Shown here one piece after another: positions 55,790 through 64,000 of a stretch of DNA of 64,000 nt. Below the pieces are notes generated by a model that was not told where the DNA came from, did not search any database, and was given only the letters and a program-made list of their open reading frames with translations. Source of the DNA: Owenia fusiformis (taxonomy: Eukaryota > Annelida > Polychaeta > Sabellida > Oweniidae); assembly GCA_903813345.2 (NCBI GenBank), contig CAIIXF020000004.1:5599525-5663524 (forward strand). Direction: 5' to 3'. The position numbers and the translations under genes were made by a program. Positions within the stretch are counted from its first letter, which is position 1, and every line of letters begins with the position of its first letter.

Positions 55790-57149
55790 CAGACAAGCAA
55801 CAATAGGCCTCCGGCAAGGGGACCCAATTTCTCCTTTGGCCTTCAATATTTTCATTAATGATTTACCCTCTTATATTGGTTTAGATAACGACTGTCCAAC
55901 TTTAGGTAATGAAATTAAATATGCTTATGTATTCCGATGATATCGTATTATTTTCAACATCAAAACATGGTTTACAATCATCGATTAATTCACTTCAGAA
56001 ATATTGCAAGGAATGGAAAATATCTGTTAATATTTCAAAAACAAAAATTATTAAGTTCCAGAAAAATGGTCATGCATGTACTGAAATGTTTTATTATAAC
56101 AAGGATAAAACAGATTGTGTACAAGAATATAAATATCTTGGAATTATCATTAAAAGTTCGGGTAGTTTTATGGCTGCCCAGCATTATTTACATGAAAGAG
56201 CATCCAAAGCATTGTTTAAACTTAAGAGATATTTTCAATACTGTAATATTAAGCCGTCTTTAGCAGTAAGCCTTTTTGACCATACGATAGCCCCAATATG
56301 TCTGTATGGTGCCGAAATATGGGCGCCATATGCTTTTAATAATGTCTCAACTGACAACTTAGAAGATACATACCTCAAGCAATCTAAAGTTTTGTCTGAG
56401 AAGTTAAACAAATCTTTTTGTAAACATATTCTAGGTGTTGGGAAAAGGGCAACTAACATGGCTATTTATGGAGATCTTGGGAGGTATCCACTATTTATAA
56501 ACATATTTGATAGAATTTGTAATTTTTATGCTCATATTCAGGACTCTGATAACCTGTTACTTAGTCCAGCATTTCACAACACAAAAAATCAGAATTTCAT
56601 GTCATGGTATTCGTTGTTCTTAAAATTGATTAAAATATTAATGAATACTGAAGAAATACTAGATATAACACCAAAAATATTATCTGAATGCAAGCAAAGT
56701 CTAAGGAGCCAATTTCATGAATTCTGGAAGAATAAAATCTCTAATGATACACAAAAATGAAAGTGCAATAACAAATTAAGAACTTAAAACACATTCAAAA
56801 GTAACTTTGCCTATGAAAATTATTTAGATTATATAAAACGTTTTGACCTGCGTAGAGAGTTTACTAAACTTAGAATAAGTGCACATAATCTCCAAATTGA
56901 ACTCGGTCGCTACACAAGACCAAAACCGACACCTCTGGAGGAGAGAAAATGCGAAACATGCAATATTATAGAAAATGAAGAACACTATCTCCTTCACTGT
57001 ACGAAATATAATAAACAAAGAAGTATAATGTTATCTAAAATGAAAATGCCAGTACAAGAAAATCCATTTATTTACTTGATGTCTGGTAAAGATCAAAACT
57101 GCATAAATGTCGCAAAATATATATTTACATCCAGTACCAATAGCTATAT
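55790..57149 (+). pseudogene. LINE C RT and C-terminal remnant
   Basis: Coding starts with IGLRQGDPISPLAFNIFIND near 55,805, shifts frame near 55,905, then runs open to 56,760 with the box YSDDIVLFS (Ala to Ser in the usual YADD), WKISVNISKTKI, YKYLGIIIKSSGS and YGAEIWAP. Two in-frame stops (56,758 and 56,785) follow, and the same frame then gives KLRISAHNLQIELGRYTRP and the zinc-like CETCN...HYLLHC near 56,960-57,000. It lacks endonuclease and early RT motifs through 5' truncation. Not functional; few lesions, so fairly recent. Confidence 0.88.
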
Positions 57150-57834
57150 GTTTATGTTTATGTATCTTTTATTCCACCATAAATGATGAGTACAATATTA
57201 CATAAAGTTATTAAGATATAATATTACATAAAGTTATTTACGATATAAGATATAAAAATAGACATATAGAAAGTGAAGTACCACTATCTACAGCAAGCTA
57301 CATCTTTTATTATACAAGTTGTATATATGCTGAGCAGCAGTAATATCTCCTTGTTTCAGGATATTTACAATGATTACATTAAAACCTTGACCGTGATAAT
57401 TCATAACTCTAATATACTCTAAAAAAGGGGCCCTTTCCTGTGCTAGGCTTTCACAAGAGAAAAGAAAGTGAACTACAATTTCATCTGCATCATTGCATAA
57501 GGAACATAATCTAGATTTAGCAACATGGTCATACGCATTAAGGGGACATGTCCCAGTCAGGATTCTTATCATAAAAGTACAGGGTTTAATACAGCCCTAG
57601 CCTGTACCCACCATATTGATGGTTTCACTATATTAATTACTTGTCTAAAACTAACAAGAGATCCAAAAAACATGCAGTTAAATCTCCACTGAAGAAGTTC
57701 ATGGTTGTGAACTATTGACTTAACTAGCCTCATCCAGTAACCCTTAGAACATATCTCACCATTTGAGATCATTATCAAGATATCATCGTGCAAATTAAGT
57801 TTACATGCAATGTTCATCATATCCCATATGGGGG
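57150..57834 (-). mobile_element. LINE D: 5'-truncated LINE inserted in LINE C
   Basis: Minus-strand C-terminal remnant: IVKPSIWWVQARAVL, then after a frameshift MIRILTGTCPL and the zinc-like LCSLCNDADEIVVHFLFSC, related to the LINE A C-terminus. The 11-bp target duplication AATAGCTATAT lies at 57,139-57,149 and 57,835-57,845. Its 3' tail is AATAAAAGATACATAAACAT-like on the minus strand. Confidence 0.9.
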
Positions 57835-58117
57835 AATAGCTATATCTCTAGCGCACCAATGCATCATCATCATTAATAGTAATATTAATAGTTATGTAGT
57901 TTTTTTTACATGTAAATGTCTTCTTTTTCCTTCCTTTATAATTGTTATAATTTTTGTTTGTACATGTACTTGACCCCAAGGGGTGTGAATGTACTTGAAG
58001 AATAAAAAAAAAATATATAAATATGTTTATATCTTTTATTGACTCTCTGATGTCATCACAATGACATATAAGTCAGTACAGTGTACAATATGTATAGGAT
58101 ATCCTATAATTTTGAGA

Positions 58118-58214
58118 GATATCATTTTTATCCACGAGTTGATATCAATATATATAGTGAGCGTAGCGAATGAGTGCAGATATTGATATCAACGAGTGAA
58201 TTAAAATGATATCA
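58118..58214. repeat. Second copy of the GATATC palindromic repeat
   Basis: Counterpart of 38,702-38,811 within segmental copy 2, with the left half of the stem altered to TATATATAG. Confidence 0.7.
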
Positions 58215-58354
58215 CGAAAAAATCATAGGATTTTCTATTTATCCCATAGTTCACCTAACCATGGACGTAGTTGCAGTTGGTAAACGTCCATGACCTAACA
58301 AAGCATCATACAAAACATTCAGTTTTATTTTGTCATTTGAACTATATATATATA

Positions 58355-59940
58355 TAGTCCTCCAGATAACCTGCAAAGTTCTGATCAAATCTGATCAGCT
58401 CTTGAAAACTCGTTAGTGTTTAAGTTGACAGATTATTTAGATAAGATGTAAGTTATGGGTTTGTCTTCTTGGTTTTAGTCTAGAGTGAACTCACTGTCCT
58501 CCTCTCATACACAGATTGTAGTCTGATTCAATGTATTTTTAAAGGCAAATATCTAGTGTTCTTTGAAGTATTCAAGACTAAATAAAATGTTACTGGTATA
58601 CAATACATGTACTATACTACCCAGAGACAAGATATAATATTTACTCCAGTTTCAAGTTAAATATTTTAAAATGGAATATGGAGTACCAAATTTCATTTGG
58701 TATAATTATATTTTTTGATAGAGACAATGGCCATTGTTAAAATCAAATAAACATGAGATTATTAATTTATTAGGGTAGTTAATACTTCATGCCTAGTTCA
58801 CACTTCAAAACTAAGTTGAATTCAGATGTCATCTTGAAAATAAAATGAGCCTAAATGGATTACTGTCTCAAAGGGTATCTAAGTCTAGAGATGAGTTATA
58901 AGTAATTCACGACTTTGAAAATGTTTTGACAACTTTTGCGCATGGGACTTCATATTTATCCCTAAAAAATGGTTGTAATTTTATTTCATAATGATACAAG
59001 ATACTTTCATTTTTAAAGACCATTCGCAAGTCTTTTTGGTGCAAAATTAATGAATATAATTTCATGTATATATTTTTCATTGATGCACTTGATATCTAAA
59101 GTTCACAATTTGTGAACAATTTCTGCATCTTAAACTTTCATAAAATAAATTCCATAATGATCAAATTGTTTATTACTTATTAATAGATGAGGTAATTTGA
59201 GTGTTGGGGGGGGGGGGGTGAGGAAGTATTTTTGCATGAATTTAAAAAATGAACCACCCCCTCCCAGTCACAAAATCCTGGCTATTGTAAGCCACATAAC
59301 ATGATGAAGCCAACAATTAAGATTTATCTTGAATTTTACAAAAATTTATGCAACTTTCTTCATAATAAATTGAGCTAGAAGCTTCAAATAAAAAGCATTT
59401 AATTTAAAGCTCTTTTCTTCTCATGGTCATATTTTATTGGTTATGGGGGGAGGGGGAGGTGGGGGTGCGATAACCAATTGCACCCCCCCCCCATGGCTAT
59501 GCCTATGGTCCAATTGAAATGTAAAAACTCTGCATTGAACTACAATTATTAAAAGTTGCTTTCACATTCAAATAGCTGATACTGATATTCTATCTACTAG
59601 TATACTCATATGAACAGAGATATAGAATTTCAAACTGAAACATTAAGATAATCTGTTCTGTCATTGAAACAATATTTATGGCCAGCTAAATTTCTGAGAA
59701 TTTAATGTGTTTCATTCGTTTACTCCTGGACTGTATATAGCCAAAACATTAATCATTCCATATTTGTGACGTTATGAAATCACCGTGTAAGCTCATGTAA
59801 CAATGAATACCATAAACAAAAATAACTTAGATTAAAATACAGCATATGAAAATGTTATTATCAGTGTGATGTATCATTGACACAATGTTCATCCAACTTT
59901 TTGAATGAGTGATAGGTGAATTTTGCTAAGTGTAATACTA
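58355..59940. other. Insertion private to segmental copy 2, no gene recognised
   Basis: Noncoding, with homopolymer G and C tracts near 59,206, 59,446 and 59,483. No TIR pair was found for the whole insertion. Confidence 0.4.
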
Positions 59941-60813
59941 CACTCCCCTCAATAAGTTTGGCAACCTTTTTTCCCCCATTGAACTACGTGTTAAAGCCTC
60001 TTTACCTTTGAATTTTTATTTACTTAACCTGCGATGAAAATACTTATACTATTGATGGAAACGTAATTTGACTTTAATTCCAATGCCTCAAAGTTTTTTA
60101 ATTTTTTTCCCTCAATTACAATAGGTCGAAAATTGATGATAAATTTGATGAATTTTTGAAAATCGACAATCCCATGTTAACCAATTGGAAATGGTCGGTT
60201 TGCCGCAAGTCATATGACAGAATATCCATCTATCCGAGTCCTTGCAAATAATACGAGTTAGGCAGGCAATTGAATTTGCTAACTTTATTTAACAAAAAAT
60301 TGATATGTTTCTTCGGGTTCAACAAAGTTATAGGGCTTTAAAGTCAAAATTTTTTCAAAAAACCTCTCCCATTGAAATAACACAGGAGGCGAAAAATTAT
60401 TTTCAAAAATGACTTTGCAGCGCTGTAACTTTAATATTCATCAAATAAACTAAACACTTAGGGTTCAAAAAAGTTAGACAATTCAATTTTCTATATAAAA
60501 ATATTTTAGCTGAATCTTTTACTGAAAATATATCCTGATTTCTGATTTGCCCCGAACCCTCCATTTCCCATTGGATTACATGGGAATGACGATTTTCAAA
60601 AATTCATCAAATTTATCATCAATTTTCGACCTATTGTAATTGAGGAAAAAAATTTAGAAAATTTGGAGGTATTGGAAATAAAGTCACGTTACGTTTCGAT
60701 CAATATTATAAGTTATTTCATCGCCGGTTAGGTAAATAAAAATTCAAACGTAAAGAGGCTTTAACACGCAGTTCAATGGGGGAAAAAGGTTGCCAAACTT
60801 ATGGAGGGGAGTG
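59941..60813. mobile_element. MITE family 1, copy 3 (873 bp)
   Basis: Ends CACTCCCCTCAATAAGTTTG and inverse CTTATGGAGGGGAGTG, with TA at 59,939-59,940 and 60,814-60,815. Palindromic body as in the other copies. Confidence 0.95.
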
Positions 60814-61906
60814 TACATACGAATTCTTGTGGAATATGAGAAGTTTAAATATATTATCAGGGATGCCGACAAAATTAAATTATCTAATGGTATCAAAGAA
60901 AGTTTTCTTTCTTCTGTATTCTTCTACAACTCATTAGAAAATGTTGTTTTTCTTCAATTCCAAAATATTACAGGCATTGCATTGCCGTTCAGCTAGTGGT
61001 TTTTGGCTTTACATAATGGCCAAGTTCTATGTTTAACTTGTGTGAACATTAAGACACTAAACCTGGAAATAGCTTGTCTATAGTTTTATTTTGAATATTC
61101 AAATTTCACTATCAAATATATTCTTAAATTTTACATAAGTTCTCAAAACAGGGTATTTGAATATATCTTCTGTCCATTGGTTTTTATAATTCTGATGTAT
61201 ATTTTTAGTTATTTTGAGTTTGACAGTATGAAAACGAATCATATTTTTAAAGAACATCAATGATTTTACTTGACCATGTGTCTTTGAAACCAAGTTGACT
61301 CATTTCCCGGTCATACATATACGATTGACGAAGAATATTTTCAGGGGATAGTTGAAGTAAACGGAGCCAATGTTTAATTAGCTTGATTTACATAACATTA
61401 CAATACCAAGCTCTTGTGGGGCAGTGTTCTACAAACAAGATCCTTTAACGTGGTTCATCATACGAACGAGTGGATTATTTCACAGTTCTTATAAAAGTTT
61501 AAGTTGACATAATTATAAGGTTAAGAACGTATAAAATGTCATTTACACGATGATTGTGTAAACTTATAAATTGGATCTACACCCAAACCCTAACATACAG
61601 TACTCGGGTTTACCGACCAATGAACCGTGATCTATATTCAAAATTGATAAGCTGGATATGTAAAGTATCTAATCAAACACTTTGACTACCATTTTGATTC
61701 ACTAATCAAGCCAATCTGTGCTAGCGATTCCCTATAGATTTTTTACTGATGGCCTTCGTTATGTAACACCTTGTAGTTTTATTCAGAAGCACAAGTTTTC
61801 GTACAAGTTGATTACAAATAACTTACACAGAAAGCTCTCTAATGTTCGTAATTAACACTTTAAAACCGAAGAATACAGTTCAACACAGATAAATGTATAA
61901 CTTACT

Positions 61907-62146
61907 CTTATTTTTCGCCTTTCCCGTAAATTTGAAACCGAGAAAGCTTATCTCCCATTCGACTTCTCCACTAAACATCACTACCGCGATGACCGTACAT
62001 CCTACCATTACAATTGCTGCTACACCAAGAGCAACTCCAGCTTGCACAGGCATCTTTTGGAAGAGAATAGTGAATGTGTCTTCTATAAGAGCAGTGGAAT
62101 TCACGTGGGTGTCTTTAAGATTGTGTTCAGCATTCAGTGAAGACAA
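61907..62146 (-). CDS. Exon for a small single-pass membrane protein, paralogue 2
   Basis: Minus-strand frame from Met 62,146. MSSLNAEHNLKDTHVNS is followed by ALIEDTFTILFQKM, a hydrophobic segment of about 24 residues (AGVALGVAAIVMVGCTVIAV), then FSGEVEWEISFLGFKFTGKA. The frame stays open through a GTAAGT splice donor at 61,905, so this is probably an exon followed by another not identified. The paralogue is 39,661-39,874; the core aligns with two in-frame gaps and many replacements. N-terminal residues differ entirely, so start choice is uncertain. No known family is recognised. Sequence beyond the donor is about 97% identical to copy 1 while the exon is not. Confidence 0.55.
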
Positions 62147-62157
62147 TTAGTGTAGAG

Positions 62158-62563
62158 TCGGGGCAATCTGCGCGAGATTCGGTTTTATTTGGTTCGGTTT
62201 TTTATTAAAGGAAGTACTTCATTCCCATGATTCAAAGTGCTTTTCTGCCATCGGCTCGGTTTAAGTTTGTATACCACACGTCTACAAATCCGGGGCAGGT
62301 TGATATTATGTCATTACATTTGTTTTGGGTGTATACTTTTTGTTTTGGCACTAAACAAAAATATTCCCGGACTATATGGTGCATCGTGGGTAGGGAGTGC
62401 TGTGAAATAATGAACGTAAGTGACATCTATCTCAAATTAAATGTTCTTATAAGTTATTAATTACGCATGCGTTATAATAATTTGAACCAATTAAATTGCG
62501 TGATTCAATGCGCATGCGCTAAAAAACCGAACCAAAAAATGGAATCTCGCTCAGATTGCCTCT
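62158..62563. mobile_element. About 406-bp MITE with roughly 50-bp TIRs
   Basis: GGGCAATCTGCGCGAGATTC at the left matches the inverse of GAATCTCGCTCAGATTGCC at the right, followed in both by a GGTTCGGTTTTTTA segment. TAGAG on both sides may be a target duplication. It lies next to the upstream end of membrane-protein exon 2. Confidence 0.7.
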
Positions 62564-62874
62564 AGTAGAGAATTAGCCATTTCAGATTTTACCCACAATG
62601 CAGTATATTCTTTTCGTTCAGTGCAATACAACACATGTAGTTAAACCCGGTGTCAGAGTAAATATAGTCTCCCTGAATATATATGGACCATATTTTCTGT
62701 ATTGGTATACAATATAACTCCAGACTATATTTACTGACGGACTATAGATACGTTGACAGCAGTGAGCGAATAGATTGTCCGGCTAGATTTTGGTCCTAGC
62801 TGTTATGTCAATATTAAATGTATAGATGTCTTACTGATATTATTTACGAATTAAAAAACGCTGATTTCGTCCAA

Positions 62875-62950
62875 TCACCTTTGGTGTAGTGGTTAGGACA
62901 GTTTCCTGCGTGTTGACTGTTGACTATGATATGGATCGAGTCCCACTCAT
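62875..62950 (+). mobile_element. tRNA-like pol III promoter, SINE head or tRNA pseudogene
   Basis: A box TGGTGTAGTGG (62,882-62,892) and B box GGATCGAGTCC (62,933-62,943) are 40 bp apart, as in Glu/Asp-type tRNAs. Acceptor ends do not pair and only two T-stem pairs form, so it is not a functional tRNA. Confidence 0.45.
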
Positions 62951-62999
62951 GTCTAATTTTTGTTATTCTTTTAGCATATTCTGCATCAAATGAAACTAA

Positions 63000-64000
63000 A
63001 ATTGTCTTTGACTATTCTTGTCTTAGTTTCCCTTAGATGATTTATATTAATAATGCATGTCCAGGAGACGATATTATCCGGGTAATTCTGTCCCCGAGAC
63101 AACTTTTCCTTAATTAATCGTTTAATTGCATCTGCCCCATTATTCGGGTTATAACACGATCGGAATCAACACGCCCGTTTAATATTTCTTTTGTGGAATT
63201 CATCCATTTTGTTATAAAAAACGTATTTATAACCAGATCGGGACCAGTACACTTAAGACAGAGAGAAAGGGACAAGGAGGGAAGAAATTGAATCCTTGGG
63301 TGGGACACTACATGATTACGAAGAGTCTATCAAATGAATATAAACTAGTTAATGAACTGGGACTACAACTCAAACAAACTATCGATGGGCATAACCTGAA
63401 AATGTATCTTGTATGACGGATATGATGAATGATGATGAATAATGATTAAAATGTAATGATGTAATGATCAAAATTAACGAATAAAGATTGAAACAGAAAT
63501 ATAATTAGAACTATTTTTTTCTCTAAAACGTTACTCTTAAAGTTACTCCTTATTTTTTAATTTATCATCCATCATTCAGATTTTTACAGAAGAATTTAGA
63601 CATCTGTCTATATAACCTAAAAATGTGCCTTAGCAACTCGGACACAGGTTCAGCGGAGCACTTTTACGAACACGGTGGCGATCGGCAACGAAAACCGTAC
63701 TTACCTAAGATGATTTACGTTGATAAATGGCTGGTCACTTGTGATTCTCTCCCCCCATTCCTCTTGGTATTTCTGTCTCGGAATTGCTCTGCTGAATTCC
63801 GTTTCCGAGTTGCTATGGAAAGCACTTTCCCGCTGAATTTAATATATAAATATCTTAACAATGTTTCAGGATAGTTAAACAAGTACGTGACGGTTAAACG
63901 ATATGGAATAACAGTATTACATTGTATGTCAATGAAATATTATTTAAGAAAAGTTCAATACATGCCCAAGGACATTTTTTACCGGAAAATATGGTCCGGA
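63000..64000. other. Right end of window, no gene recognised
   Basis: AT-rich. ATGATGAAT-type simple repeat at 63,420-63,480. Short open frames at 63,114-63,308 and 63,623-63,874 have no domain signature. Confidence 0.4.

Larger units (their letters stand above)
55785..58010 (+). mobile_element. LINE C: 5'-truncated non-LTR retrotransposon
   Basis: The element starts inside the RT domain and ends in AATAAAAAAAAAA at about 58,000. ATATATAAA flanks both ends (about 55,772 and 58,013), a plausible target duplication. The segmental copy at 38,110 lacks the element. LINE D is inserted in its 3' part. Its protein is related to LINE B. Confidence 0.85.
54132..62115 (+). repeat. Segmental duplication, copy 2
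   Basis: Direct, ordered counterpart of 36,079-39,880. It is expanded by private insertions: a 489-bp MITE (54,272), LINE C with LINE D inside it (55.78-58.01 kb), and about 2.7 kb (58,355-61,087) that includes MITE family 1 copy 3. Confidence 0.9.

Noticed and set aside
62875-62950. Functional tRNA gene
   Set aside because: Acceptor stem does not pair and the T stem has only two pairs.

Overview
The window looks like AT-rich, intron- and transposon-laden nuclear DNA of an invertebrate animal, probably marine. There are no bacterial operons. The one clear host gene piece is the last exon of a TRAF-family signalling gene with a 3' splice site and a poly(A) signal. Most of the rest consists of layered mobile elements: a tyrosine-recombinase retrotransposon, several non-LTR retrotransposons (LINEs), Tc1/mariner-like DNA transposons and many palindromic MITEs. 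The phylum cannot be fixed from sequence alone.

Layout. 1,013-8,164 is a nearly intact Ngaro/DIRS-type element. It has split direct repeats (A1 ... B1-A2 ... B2), an SGNH-hydrolase reading frame broken by one stop, an array of about a dozen small hairpins, and intact overlapping gag, RT-RNase H and tyrosine recombinase frames. 8,966-15,962 holds three palindromic elements. 17,040-18,023 is the TRAF exon. 19,790-21,276 is half of a degenerate LINE ('LINE E'); its other half begins at 50,349. The 29-kb segment between the halves starts and ends in near-identical direct copies of one palindromic MITE, which suggests a very large insertion, a rearrangement or an assembly join.

Inside that 29-kb segment lies a stack of nested insertions in an old LINE ('LINE B', 25.75-35.75 kb, minus strand). 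It is interrupted by two DNA transposons, a TIR element and a young LINE ('LINE A') with an open 1,162-codon EN-RT frame. A 170-bp tandem repeat, a 3-kb TIR element (40,629-43,647) and a foldback element with a mariner nested in one arm (44,252-47,409) also lie there.

36.1-39.9 kb and 54.1-62.1 kb are two direct copies of a segmental duplication that later took different insertions. It carries paralogous minus-strand exons for a small single-pass membrane protein. The noncoding sequence beside these exons is about 97% identical by hand alignment, but the exons are much more diverged. This inverted pattern, the Ngaro hydrolase with its hairpin array, and the 29-kb split LINE are the three observations most worth following.
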